Position numbers and translations under genes: made by a program | Source: Deltaproteobacteria bacterium UBA7527 | GTDB lineage: Bacteria > Desulfobacterota > Syntrophorhabdia > Syntrophorhabdales > Syntrophorhabdaceae | Direction: 5' to 3' | Assembly: GCA_002478225.1 (NCBI GenBank) | Contig: DLMV01000050.1 | Span: 1 to 12,519, forward strand | DNA: 12,519 bases | Shown: positions 1 through 7,545 of the stretch, piece after piece | How the letters are laid out: every line of letters begins with the position of its first letter | Position numbering within the stretch: the stretch's first letter is position 1 | The notes under the pieces: model-generated | Told to the model about the DNA's origin: nothing | The model's database searches: none | What the model saw: only the letters and a program-made list of their open reading frames with translations

Positions 1-217
1 CGAAAAATATTTTACGTTATCTTCAAATATCAAAACACAAACAAAATGCATTTGTTTAGAACATTTAGATATTTGGATTTTGATATTGTTTTGTGCTTAG
101 TGCTTCGATATTAGGATTTGTTTAGGATTTGGTGTTTAGATATTAGTGCTTGTTTTTTTCGCGAACTATAAACTATCAGCCAAAAGCCTTTTTTGTTTCA
201 GCTGACGGCTGCCTAGT
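1..217. repeat. AT-rich intergenic tract with degenerate short repeats
   Basis: No credible gene is visible between the left edge and the end of pstB3. The stretch is AT-rich and built from degenerate repeated words: TTTAGATATT occurs at 64-73 and 135-144, TAGTGCTT at 98-105 and 144-151, and variants of TTAGGATTTG recur around 110-130. The repeats are imperfect and irregularly spaced, so this is neither a CRISPR array nor a clean tandem repeat. On the minus strand, just after the pstB3 stop, there are only weak stems (for example AAAAGGCTTTT near 181-192), so a transcription terminator is possible but not convincing. The function is unknown. It may be a dispersed low-complexity spacer family. 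Confidence 0.5.
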
Positions 218-970
218 TTATCCGAAGCGTCCTGTTATATACCCTTCAGTTCTCTCATCCGATGGCGAAGTAAAGATCAGCGGCGTTTCGCCAAATTCAA
301 CAAGGTCTCCAAGGAGCATGAAGCCGGTGTAGTCCGATACCCTGGCAGCCTGCTGCATATTGTGCGTTACGATCAGTATGGTGTATTTTTTTTTCAGCTC
401 CATCATAAGCTCTTCGATCCTCATGGTAGCGATAGGGTCAAGAGCAGAACATGGTTCATCGAGAAGAATGATCTCCGGCTCCACAGTAAGGAGACGGGCA
501 ATACAGAGCCTCTGCTTCATCTCTTCAGAGAGGTTGAGCGCAGAAACAGAAAGCTTGTCTTTTAAATCTTCCCAGAGGCCGACGGCCTGCAAACAACTTT
601 CCACCATATCCCTTTTTTTCTTCTTGTTCCCCAGGCCATGTATCTTCAATCCGTATATCATGTTCTCATAGACCGTAAAAGGAAAAGGATTCGGGCGTTG
701 GAACACCATGCCCACCTTTTTGCGGAGCTCTATGATATCGACATCCTCGATCCTTTGATCGTTGACAAAAATGTCTCCTGATATCCGGATGTCGTCAATA
801 AGGTCGTTCATACGGTTAAAGCAGCGCAAAAGGGTGGACTTGCCGCAGCCTGAAGGTCCGATGAGTGCTGTGATCGAGTTCTTATGGACATTGAAATTTA
901 TGTCTTTCAAGGCCTGAAAGTTGCCGTAGTGGAGATTGAGGCTATTTGTTCTCAGAACGAAGTTGTCCAT
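218..970 (-). CDS. pstB: PstB-type phosphate transporter ATPase 3, degenerate signature motif
   Basis: A 250-residue ABC ATPase of the PstB family and the last gene of the operon. It energises phosphate import on the cytoplasmic face of PstC2/PstA2, most likely as a heterodimer with the preceding PstB2. Visible motifs are Walker A GPSGCGKST (38-46), Q-loop VFQRPNPFP with Q91, Walker B ILLDE ending at E172, D-loop SALD and H-loop VTHN with H203. The signature motif, normally LSGGQ, reads LSEEM (147-151), which removes both glycines and the glutamine that contact ATP across the dimer. The C-terminus keeps the family ending (YITGRFG). The frame is open further upstream, but the start at 970 matches PstB N-termini, overlaps the pstB2 stop by one base (TAATG) and follows a GGGA-type ribosome site. 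PstB membership is certain. The function of the altered signature is inferred. Confidence 0.95.
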   Translation of the reverse strand: MDNFVLRTNSLNLHYGNFQALKDINFNVHKNSITALIGPSGCGKSTLLRCFNRMNDLIDDIRISGDIFVNDQRIEDVDIIELRKKVGMVFQRPNPFPFTVYENMIYGLKIHGLGNKKKKRDMVESCLQAVGLWEDLKDKLSVSALNLSEEMKQRLCIARLLTVEPEIILLDEPCSALDPIATMRIEELMMELKKKYTILIVTHNMQQAARVSDYTGFMLLGDLVEFGETPLIFTSPSDERTEGYITGRFG

Positions 971-1731
971 TATCCGAACTTTCCCTGGATGTAGTCCTCT
1001 GTCTTCTTCATTGACGGGGTAGTGAAAAGCTTTTCCGTCGCGTCGTACTCGATGAGCTCTCCCAGATAGAAGAAGGCGGCAAAGTCCGTAATGCGGGCGA
1101 TCTGCTTCGTATTGTTGGAAACAAGGATGATCGTAATATCCTTTTTCAGTTCGCTCAGAGCGTCCTCGATCTTTGCCGTTGAGATAGGATCGAGCCCTGA
1201 GCAGGGTTCGTCGAGCAGGATGATCTCCGGTTTCAACGCAAGGGTCCTGGCAAGGCACAGCCTTTGCTGCTGTCCTCCCGATAATTTCAGGGCAGAAATG
1301 CCGAGCCTGTCTTTTACCTCATCCCAGAGGAATGCCTTTTTGAGGCTGTCCTCTACAATGTAGTGAAGTGTGGCGCGGTCTCCGATGCCCTTCAGGCGCG
1401 GGCCGTACGCAATATTTTCATATATTGAGCGGGGGAGGGGGATAGGAACAGCAAAGACGGTGCCCACGCGTCTTCTTAATTCAACGTTGTCATGCCCGCC
1501 ATCCAGGATGCTTTGCCCATCTATGCGCACTTCGCCTTCTATGCGGACATTATCCTCAAAATCGATCATCCGGTTGATGATGGATATAAGTGAGGACTTG
1601 CCGCTGCCCGAAGGTCCCATGAAGCCGGTAATGGTATTTTTATAGACGTCCACTGTGACGCCCTTCAGGATCTCGTTTTTCGAAAAAGTGACGCGAAGTC
1701 TTCTGATCGCTATCTTTATGTCCATAATCAT
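970..1731 (-). CDS. pstB: PstB-type phosphate transporter ATPase 2, lacking Q-loop Gln and H-loop His
   Basis: A 253-residue PstB-family ABC ATPase that pairs in the operon with pstB3. Walker A GPSGSGKSS (39-47), signature LSGGQ (150-154), Walker B ILLDE with E175, and D-loop SGLD are intact. The Q-loop reads VFAVPIPLP, with Ala94 where PstB has Gln, and the H-loop reads VSNN, with Asn206 where PstB has the catalytic His. In the ABC family both residues matter for coupling and hydrolysis at the site built on the same subunit, so this subunit's own ATP site should be poorly hydrolytic. Its intact LSGGQ can still complete the site of its partner. The start at 1731 overlaps the pstA2 stop (TGATG). 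A second in-frame ATG lies two codons downstream, at 1725. There is no strong ribosome site, so translation is probably coupled. The family is certain; the asymmetry is inferred from motifs. Confidence 0.95.
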   Translation of the reverse strand: MIMDIKIAIRRLRVTFSKNEILKGVTVDVYKNTITGFMGPSGSGKSSLISIINRMIDFEDNVRIEGEVRIDGQSILDGGHDNVELRRRVGTVFAVPIPLPRSIYENIAYGPRLKGIGDRATLHYIVEDSLKKAFLWDEVKDRLGISALKLSGGQQQRLCLARTLALKPEIILLDEPCSGLDPISTAKIEDALSELKKDITIILVSNNTKQIARITDFAAFFYLGELIEYDATEKLFTTPSMKKTEDYIQGKFG

Positions 1732-2567
1732 CAGGAGTATCTTGATATAGCCTTGTTCATAAGGTAGTATGCGAGAATATTGATCAGTAGTATGCTCACG
1801 ACAAGCACCAATGCAGTGCCGTAAGCCTTTTCCATGGAAATCCCTTCACGTGCAAGTATGTAGAAATGGACTGCCATGGTCCTGCCGGAATCAAATAAAG
1901 ATGTTGGGAGCCTCAGAGAGCTGCCCATGGTGAATATCACCGCTGCTGTTTCCCCAACAGCCCTCCCAACGCTCAGCATGATCCCTGTCAGGATCCCAGG
2001 GATCGCTGAGGGCAACACAACCTTAGTGACCGTCTCCCATTTTGTGGCGCTCAGCGAATAGCTGACTATCCTGAGGTTTCTCGGTACGGCCTTGATGGCC
2101 TCTTCGCTGGTCCTGATGATCGTCGGAAGTATCATGATCGTTATGGTCAGAACTCCTGCAAGCAGAGACCAGCCCATCTTTAATTTGATGACAAAGAAGA
2201 TGAAGCCGAAAAGACCGTACAGGATGGACGGTATCCCTGCGAGCGATTCAACGCCGAAGCGTATTATCTTGGTAAACACGGATTCTTTTGTGTATTCGGT
2301 GAGGAAGATCGCGGTTCCAACGCCAAGGGGCGTCGCAAGGAGAATGGAGAGGAGCACCAGAAATATTGTTCCGGCGATCGAAGGGAAAATACCGCCGATC
2401 CTCCCCATATCCTGGGGGTAAGCAAAGATAAATTCAAAATTTACGTAAGGGAATCCCTTAAAGCAGATAATGGCAACAATGATAACAAGTATGCCCACGG
2501 TAAAAAAGGCCTGGAGATTTAGTCCGATGTGTACAAGCTTATTAGTGAACCTCGGGTTTATTCTCAT
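1731..2567 (-). CDS. pstA: Phosphate ABC transporter permease PstA, second copy
   Basis: A 278-residue inner-membrane permease of the PstA family, forming the phosphate channel with PstC2. It is strongly hydrophobic, with about six membrane segments: the first at roughly residues 15-37, others around the GTIFLVLLSILLATPLG and LAGIPSILYGLFGF stretches, and the last near the C-terminus. The EAA-loop region that docks the ATPase is clear (SLSATKWETVTKVVLPSAIPG), followed by the GRAVGETAAV stretch typical of PstA/PstC. The start at 2567 lies one base after the pstC2 stop and has a weak AAGAGAAG ribosome site. The end overlaps the pstB2 start. The assignment as PstA rather than PstC rests on gene order, length and the GETAAV/MAVHFY region. 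It is only distantly similar to the PstA encoded at 5724-6569, so it looks like a separate lineage rather than a recent duplicate. Confidence 0.93.
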   Translation of the reverse strand: MRINPRFTNKLVHIGLNLQAFFTVGILVIIVAIICFKGFPYVNFEFIFAYPQDMGRIGGIFPSIAGTIFLVLLSILLATPLGVGTAIFLTEYTKESVFTKIIRFGVESLAGIPSILYGLFGFIFFVIKLKMGWSLLAGVLTITIMILPTIIRTSEEAIKAVPRNLRIVSYSLSATKWETVTKVVLPSAIPGILTGIMLSVGRAVGETAAVIFTMGSSLRLPTSLFDSGRTMAVHFYILAREGISMEKAYGTALVLVVSILLINILAYYLMNKAISRYS

Positions 2568-2568
2568 A

Positions 2569-3426
2569 TTACGTTCTTCTCTTGATCCCGAAATTGGCTA
2601 TGTAGTTCAGTATCATTATAATGACGAGCAGAACGACACCGGTAGAAAATAGTCCAAGCCTGTGGTCTCCTGTTGCGTACGCAAGCTCCAGGGCAATATT
2701 GCCCGTGAGCGTACGCAAAGGATCGAGAATGCTTGAAGGTATCTTGAGGGCGTTCCCCGCGATCATGATGACAGCCATTGTTTCCCCGATGGCCCTCCCC
2801 ATGCCCAGTATAAAGCTTGCAAGGATCCCTGATCGTGCCGCGGGGAGGATGACCTTGTAGATCGTCTGCCATTTTGTTGCTCCCATGGCCAACGAACCTT
2901 CCCGGTATGTCTTTGGAACACTCATTATAGAATCGAAAGAGATGCTGATTATGGTGGGTAGGATCATTATCCCAAGGATAATAGAGGTTGCAAGGAGTGA
3001 AAAGCCCGATCCCCCGATGTGATCCCTCACGATGGGCACGATGTAAACAACCCCCAGAAAACCGTAGACAACCGAGGGGATGCCGGCAAGAAGCTCGAGA
3101 GCCGGCTTGAGGAACATTTTCATCTTCTTGCCCGAGTACTCGGAAAGATAAATGGCGCAGGAAAGTCCCATCGGAGCGCCTATGACGAGGGCGCCAAAGG
3201 TGACGAGAAATGAGGAGACGATCATGGGGAATATGCCAAAGAAACCTTTTGTGGGGGCCCACTTGAAGCCGAGAATTATATTCTTAAGGCCGACCTTGTG
3301 GAAAAGGGGCAACCCTTCAAAGAAAATGAACATAAAGATCAGGAAGAGGAACAGGAGTGATGAGAGGGCGAAGACGACCAGCACCCACTTCACGAAACGT
3401 TCTTTTCTTATAGGATTGTTAGTCAT
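2569..3426 (-). CDS. pstC: Phosphate ABC transporter permease PstC, second copy
   Basis: A permease of 285 residues that partners PstA2. It begins with a positively charged N-terminus (MTNNPIRKERF) and a long first membrane segment at about residues 12-36. Later come LELLAGIPSVVYGFLGVVY and the EAA loop SLAMGATKWQTIYKVILP, then GRAIGETMAVIMIAGN, which is characteristic of PstC. The frame stays open upstream to 3513, but that part lies over the end of pstS2 and does not look like PstC. The chosen ATG at 3426 overlaps the pstS2 stop by 8 bp (TATGACTAA), which suggests translational coupling, because the only purine-rich tract upstream is too distant. It ends one base before pstA2. Confidence 0.93.
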   Translation of the reverse strand: MTNNPIRKERFVKWVLVVFALSSLLFLFLIFMFIFFEGLPLFHKVGLKNIILGFKWAPTKGFFGIFPMIVSSFLVTFGALVIGAPMGLSCAIYLSEYSGKKMKMFLKPALELLAGIPSVVYGFLGVVYIVPIVRDHIGGSGFSLLATSIILGIMILPTIISISFDSIMSVPKTYREGSLAMGATKWQTIYKVILPAARSGILASFILGMGRAIGETMAVIMIAGNALKIPSSILDPLRTLTGNIALELAYATGDHRLGLFSTGVVLLVIIMILNYIANFGIKRRT

Positions 3427-4234
3427 AGAAACCAACCAGGCCCTCTTTCTTGAGGATATTTTGTCCGTCCCTTGAAAGTACAAAATTAATGAATTTCTTT
3501 CCTGCTTCGTCAAGCTCGCCGTTGGTTACATATAAGAAGGGCCTCACGATCTTGTATCTTCCTGTTTTAATGTTCCTGATGCTTGGAACGACGCCATCGA
3601 TAGTCAAAGGCTTTACCCTTTGATCGACCAGTCCGAGAGAGATATACCCTATTGCATAAGGATCGGTGGCAACCACTTCTTTTACTGATCCGTTAGAGTC
3701 CTGCACCATAATGCCGTCGTCTATCTCATTTCCTTTCATGACAAGCTCTTCGAAAGAGCTCCTTGTTCCTGATCCTTCCTCGCGAGTCACCGCGTCTATT
3801 TTTCTGTTGATCCATCCCAGCTGTTTCCAGTCCCTTATCTCACCGCTGAATATTCTGCTTACCTGCTGCAGCGTGAGCGCCTTCAGTGGATTTTTTGGAT
3901 GCACAACAATGGTAATACCATCATAGCAGATCGTTATGGTATTGAGCATCTTCTCTTCTTCCTTTAATTCCCTGGACGACATGCCGATGTTTACGGTGTT
4001 GTTGACGCATGCCTGGATGCCGGCAGTAGATCCGCCGCCCTGAACATCAATAACGAACTTGCGGTTATCGATCATAAAATGTTCCGCAAGCTTTTCCGTA
4101 AAAGGCATAACCGAAGTTGACCCCGCAATGGTAATGGTTTGTTTATTGTTCTTTGCCCTATCTTGCGGTTTGCTGCTGCAGGAGATCACCAATGTTGCAA
4201 GCGCAACAAGGATAATTCCGATCTTTCCGACCAT
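3419..4234 (-). CDS. pstS: Phosphate-binding lipoprotein PstS, second copy
   Basis: A 271-residue substrate-binding protein of the shorter PstS type common in Firmicutes and Thermotogae (PBP-like family). The N-terminus is a lipoprotein signal with lipobox VISC and Cys19 as the predicted lipidation site, so the mature protein should be tethered to a membrane. Phosphate-pocket motifs visible are GSTSVMPF (38-45), GGGST (66-70), IGMSSREL (83-90) and REEGSGTR (151-158). Where PstS1 has an acidic residue in its DFGGTD motif, this type has serine, so binding properties may differ. It starts 3 bp after the phoU stop, with a GAGGA ribosome site lying inside the end of phoU, and overlaps pstC2 by 8 bp. 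It is the binding protein of the second transporter. Phosphate is the expected ligand; another oxyanion cannot be excluded. Confidence 0.92.
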   Translation of the reverse strand: MVGKIGIILVALATLVISCSSKPQDRAKNNKQTITIAGSTSVMPFTEKLAEHFMIDNRKFVIDVQGGGSTAGIQACVNNTVNIGMSSRELKEEEKMLNTITICYDGITIVVHPKNPLKALTLQQVSRIFSGEIRDWKQLGWINRKIDAVTREEGSGTRSSFEELVMKGNEIDDGIMVQDSNGSVKEVVATDPYAIGYISLGLVDQRVKPLTIDGVVPSIRNIKTGRYKIVRPFLYVTNGELDEAGKKFINFVLSRDGQNILKKEGLVGFYD

Positions 4235-4237
4235 TTT

Positions 4238-4918
4238 TTATTCCTCGGGGTCCTTCAAATGCCGTATGATCTTCCCCTCAACCATAAATATCACCAGCTC
4301 GGCAATATTTACTGCGTGGTCAGCCATTCTTTCAAGGTATTTCGATATGAAAAGGAGGCGTGTTGCCCTGGAGATCGTCCGCATGTCCTGCATCATATAG
4401 GTCAACAGTTCCCGAAATATCTGGTCAAGCAGCTGGTCTACCTGTTCGTCGTCTCTTGTCACCTTCAAGGCGAGATGGACATCTTCCTTTACAAAGGCGT
4501 CAAGGCTTTCTTTGACCATTATCTGCGCGATCTCTGCCATTTTTGGTATATCAATATAAGGCTTTAACTGCGGCTCCTGGTTTAATTCCAGGACCCTCTC
4601 GCAGATGTTGACTGCCATATCGCCTATTCGTTCGAGGTCGTAATTGATCTTGATCGCTGTCGTGATGAACCTTAGGTCCCTCGCCGCCGGCTGCCGGAGC
4701 GCCAGGAGCTTCAGGCAAAGCTCGTCCACCTCAATTTCGATGCTGTTGATAACATCGTCATTATCGATGACATTTTTTGCGCGCTCTGAATCTCTTTCGA
4801 GGAGCGATTTGATCGCACTCTGAATGGCCTTTTCAACGAGGCCGCCTTCGTAGAGAAGCTTTTCCTTTAGTTCCTTTAATTCCAGATCAAAAGCCTTGTA
4901 GATGTGTCCTTCCAGCAT
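4238..4918 (-). CDS. phoU: Phosphate transport system regulator PhoU
   Basis: A 226-residue PhoU, the cytoplasmic protein that links Pst transporter state to the PhoR kinase and limits phosphate uptake. It is all-helical with two tandem three-helix-bundle PhoU domains (about residues 12-110 and 120-215). Each carries the metal-cluster signature in equivalent positions, ERIGD at 96-100 followed by AVNI, and ERMAD at 196-200 followed by HAVNI. The start at 4918 has a strong AGGAGG site at 4923-4928. In E. coli phoU is the last gene of the pst operon. Here it sits between two complete transporter sets, with a 65-bp gap upstream that may hold an internal promoter and only 3 bp before pstS2, so one PhoU may serve both transporters. 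Confidence 0.97.
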   Translation of the reverse strand: MLEGHIYKAFDLELKELKEKLLYEGGLVEKAIQSAIKSLLERDSERAKNVIDNDDVINSIEIEVDELCLKLLALRQPAARDLRFITTAIKINYDLERIGDMAVNICERVLELNQEPQLKPYIDIPKMAEIAQIMVKESLDAFVKEDVHLALKVTRDDEQVDQLLDQIFRELLTYMMQDMRTISRATRLLFISKYLERMADHAVNIAELVIFMVEGKIIRHLKDPEE

Positions 4919-4943
4919 ATGTCCTCCTATAAGGGGTACTCAG

Positions 4944-4972
4944 AGTATAGTAATTTTTCCTGTTGATTACAA
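4944..4972 (-). promoter_or_regulatory. Candidate sigma70-type promoter upstream of phoU
   Basis: Reading the minus strand in the 65-bp gap between pstB1 and phoU, a -35 like TTGTAA (4967-4972, 4 of 6 to consensus) is followed after exactly 17 bp by a -10 like TATACT (4944-4949, 5 of 6). A start near 4937 would give a short leader that includes the AGGAGG site. This would allow phoU and the second transporter to be made without the Pho-induced promoter at pstS1. It is a motif match only. Confidence 0.4.
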
Positions 4973-4983
4973 CGAGTTTTTGA

Positions 4984-5742
4984 TCAGCCAAATTTGCCGG
5001 TGAGATACTCTTCGGTTCTTTTGTCCTTGGGAACGGTAAACATCTTTTCTGTGGGGCCATGCTCGATTAGTTCGCCAAGGTAGATGAAGGCAGTAAGATC
5101 TGATACGCGCGCCGCCTGGCCGATGTTGTGGGTCACGAGAAGCATGGTGACGTTCCTTTTCAGTTCAACAAAGAGTTCCTCGATCTGCGAGGTGGATTTA
5201 GGGTCAAGCGCTGACGTCGGTTCGTCAAGAAGGAGTATCTCGGGGTTCATCGCGAGGGCGCGGGCGATGCAGAGCCTTTGCTGCTGACCCCCGGAAAGAA
5301 AGGTTCCCTTCCTGTGGAGAAAGTCCTTCACCTCATCCCACAGGGCCGCTGCCCGGAGAGATTGTTCGACAATTGTATTGAAATCCTCCTTTGAACGACG
5401 TATGCCGTTCAGTTTATACCCTGCAATGACGTTATCGTAGATACTCATCGTCGGGAAGGGGTTCGGCTTCTGGAAGACCATGCCGACCTTTCTTCTGAGG
5501 ACGATCGGCTCCATAGTGTAGATATCCTTTTCATTGAGAAACATCCTGCCCGCCACCTTTGTATTGGGAAGGAGCTCGTGCATGCGGTTCACGCAGCGGA
5601 TAAGCGTGGTCTTGCCGCATCCGGATGGGCCCATAAGGGCGGCAACGACATTTTTCGGCACGGAAAGATTGATGTCTCTCAGCACCTGATGGTCGCCGAA
5701 GAATGCTGAAAAGTTGTCTACTGTCAGAACTGAATTTTCCAT
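4984..5742 (-). CDS. pstB: Phosphate ABC transporter ATPase PstB, first copy (canonical)
   Basis: A 252-residue PstB that acts as a homodimer on PstC1/PstA1. All ATPase motifs are intact: Walker A GPSGCGKTT (38-46), Q-loop VFQKPNPFP with Q91, signature LSGGQ (149-153), Walker B LLLDE ending at E174, D-loop SALD, and H-loop VTHN with H205. It ends in the family-typical YLTGKFG. The start at 5742 overlaps the pstA1 end by 19 bp and has a GAGGAG-like ribosome site within pstA1. This canonical copy is the internal reference against which the lost motifs of the two downstream PstB paralogues stand out. Confidence 0.97.
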   Translation of the reverse strand: MENSVLTVDNFSAFFGDHQVLRDINLSVPKNVVAALMGPSGCGKTTLIRCVNRMHELLPNTKVAGRMFLNEKDIYTMEPIVLRRKVGMVFQKPNPFPTMSIYDNVIAGYKLNGIRRSKEDFNTIVEQSLRAAALWDEVKDFLHRKGTFLSGGQQQRLCIARALAMNPEILLLDEPTSALDPKSTSQIEELFVELKRNVTMLLVTHNIGQAARVSDLTAFIYLGELIEHGPTEKMFTVPKDKRTEEYLTGKFG

Positions 5743-6569
5743 TTGATCGAAACTCCTCTTGCGATGAGGTTAAGAGCCAGCGTGAGCACCACTAGGATGA
5801 ACGATGCCCCCCATGCGAACGTATGCCATTCCGGGTAGGGGCTCATGGCATAATAAAAGATCCGGTAGGGCAGCGAATCGATAGGCTTTAATATGTTCCA
5901 GTTCATGAATTGGTTCCCGAAGGCGGTGAAGAGCAGGGGAGCTGTTTCCCCGGTGATCCTTGCCACACTGAGAAGGATGCCCGTCAGTATGCCGCTCAGG
6001 CCCGAAGGAAGGATGACCTTCAGGATCGTCTTATGGTAAGGCACGCCGAGAGCGAGCGAAGCCTCCTTGAGATGATAGGGTATCAATTTGAGGGTCTCCT
6101 CGGTCGTTTTGATGATCACGGGCAGCATCATGATGCTGAGAGCGATGCCTCCGGACAGAGCGGAAAATGTTCGAAGAGGCGCTACGATCCAGACATATGC
6201 AATGATGCCTATGACGATGGAAGGCGTTCCCTGAAGGACAATGACGCAAAGACGCACGAGGCTGCTCAGTTTGCCTTCTTTGTTCTCGGAAAGGTAGATG
6301 CCGGCGATGATGCCGAAGGGTATGGAAAAGACGCATGACAGAACGATGAGCATGATCGTTCCCGTGATGGCGTTGAATACGCCGCCCCCTGCCTCTCCTA
6401 TGGGACGCGGGAGATGCGTCAGGAAATCCCAGTTGATTACAGAGATGCCGTTCTTTGTGATGTAATAGAGAATGAGCAAGAGCGGGAGCAGGGAGATAAA
6501 TGCAAAGAGCATGACAATGCCTTTGAATATGTGGTTTTTAACGAGCCTTGCTCGAACGTGGCCTTCCAT
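5724..6569 (-). CDS. pstA: Phosphate ABC transporter permease PstA, first copy
   Basis: A 281-residue integral membrane permease, PstA type, forming the channel with PstC1. Membrane segments include residues about 16-37 and the stretches GTIMLIVLSCVFSIPFGIIAG and VLQGTPSIVIGIIAYVWIV. The EAA docking loop reads ASLALGVPYHKTILKVILP and is followed by ITGETAPLLFTAFGNQFMNW, which is typical of PstA. The start at 6569 overlaps the pstC1 stop by one base (TAATG). The C-terminus overlaps pstB1 by 19 bp. It differs clearly from PstA2 in sequence. Confidence 0.95.
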   Translation of the reverse strand: MEGHVRARLVKNHIFKGIVMLFAFISLLPLLLILYYITKNGISVINWDFLTHLPRPIGEAGGGVFNAITGTIMLIVLSCVFSIPFGIIAGIYLSENKEGKLSSLVRLCVIVLQGTPSIVIGIIAYVWIVAPLRTFSALSGGIALSIMMLPVIIKTTEETLKLIPYHLKEASLALGVPYHKTILKVILPSGLSGILTGILLSVARITGETAPLLFTAFGNQFMNWNILKPIDSLPYRIFYYAMSPYPEWHTFAWGASFILVVLTLALNLIARGVSIKWKIQF

Positions 6570-7480
6570 TATGTGACCTCTTTCGACGCTTCGATGCTGA
6601 TCTTTTGAATGACATAATTGCCGATGATATTGACGAGCATGGTGACAAGGAACAGCACGAGAGCGATATAGATCAGCGAAGAGGAGACAAGCCCTGTAGC
6701 CTCCGCGAACTCATTTGCTATGACGCTTGCCATCGTGTTCGCAGGACTGAAGATACTCGTGGGGATGAAATTGCTGTTCCCTATGAGCATGGTAACGGCC
6801 ATCGTCTCGCCAATAGCCCTCCCCAGCGAGAGCAGTATCCCTGCAATGATCCCTGAGCGTGCATAGGGGATAATAATGTTCTTCAGGACCTCAAAACGTG
6901 TGGCGCCGAGCGAGTATGCCGCTTCTTTCAGATCGGAAGGTACGAGGGTAATGACCTCTCTGCCTATCGAGGCCGAGAAGGGTATGACCATGATGGCCAA
7001 TATGAGTGCGGATGTAAAGATGCCGACACCGTGAGGCGGAACGCCAAGCTTTGTTTCAATAACGCGCACCATAGGCATAAGCAGGAAGAGACCCCACAGG
7101 CCATATATGACAGAGGGGATCCCGGCGAGGACCTCGACGGAGCTTCTGAGGAATGTAGAGGCCGCACCTTCCTTGAAATACTCGCCAAGAAAGATGGATA
7201 TCGCGATCGAGAACGGGATGGATATGATGAGCGCTAAAAATGAGGTCAGCAGAGTGCCTGCAAGAAAGGGAAGGGCGCCGAACTGCTCTGAAGCTGAATC
7301 CCACGTCTTCCCGACGAAGAAGCCGATGCCGAAGGTCTTGATCGCCGGCAGAGACTGTATGAAAAGGGTAAGAGCGATCGCGAAGAGCAGGCAGGCGATG
7401 AGTACCGCAGAGATCGCCAGTATCTTTGCAAATCGTGCCTCAGAGCGGTCTGTGCCGCTTTGCCGTTCATCTTTTTTCAT
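6569..7480 (-). CDS. pstC: Phosphate ABC transporter permease PstC, first copy
   Basis: A 303-residue PstC permease. A charged cytoplasmic N-terminus (MKKDERQSGTDRSEARF) precedes the first membrane segment at about residues 18-43. The stretches EVLAGIPSVIYGLWGLFLLMP, the EAA loop SLGATRFEVLKNIIIP and GRAIGETMAVTMLIGN are characteristic of PstC. The start at 7480 has no recognisable Shine-Dalgarno sequence. A perfect hairpin ends about 14 bases upstream of it, so initiation may depend on coupling or on the state of that structure. Confidence 0.96.
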   Translation of the reverse strand: MKKDERQSGTDRSEARFAKILAISAVLIACLLFAIALTLFIQSLPAIKTFGIGFFVGKTWDSASEQFGALPFLAGTLLTSFLALIISIPFSIAISIFLGEYFKEGAASTFLRSSVEVLAGIPSVIYGLWGLFLLMPMVRVIETKLGVPPHGVGIFTSALILAIMVIPFSASIGREVITLVPSDLKEAAYSLGATRFEVLKNIIIPYARSGIIAGILLSLGRAIGETMAVTMLIGNSNFIPTSIFSPANTMASVIANEFAEATGLVSSSLIYIALVLFLVTMLVNIIGNYVIQKISIEASKEVT

Positions 7481-7494
7481 CTATTTTATTGTAC

Positions 7495-7531
7495 ACCATG
7501 AACGGGGAATGCGTAAACCCCCGTTCATGGT
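7495..7531 (-). terminator. Perfect hairpin between pstS1 and pstC1 (processing, attenuation or stability element)
   Basis: A perfect 12-bp inverted repeat has arms CCATGAACGGGG (7496-7507) and CCCCGTTCATGG (7519-7530) with an 11-base loop. One further A-T pair at 7495/7531 makes the stem 13 bp. On the minus-strand transcript it is not followed by a U-run, so it is not a standard intrinsic terminator. Hairpins after the binding-protein gene of ABC operons commonly protect the upstream message or reduce read-through, giving more binding protein than permease. That role is inferred here. Confidence 0.65.
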
Positions 7532-7545
7532 TGCAGAAGATCAAG

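Noticed and set aside
1..217. CRISPR array or tandem repeat
   Set aside because: The repeated words are short, imperfect and irregularly spaced, with no constant repeat and spacer lengths.
971..1258. N-terminal extension of pstB3
   Set aside because: It lies over the C-terminal half of pstB2 in another frame and would precede the normal PstB N-terminus.
2564..3262. A 232-codon minus-strand frame inside pstC2
   Set aside because: It is an alternative frame of pstC2 and its translation is rich in His, Arg, Pro and Gly with no membrane segments, as expected of a shadow.
3427..3513. N-terminal extension of pstC2
   Set aside because: The frame is open, but it lies within the conserved C-terminus of pstS2 and adds a hydrophilic stretch not seen in PstC. 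The ATG at 3426 fits the family.
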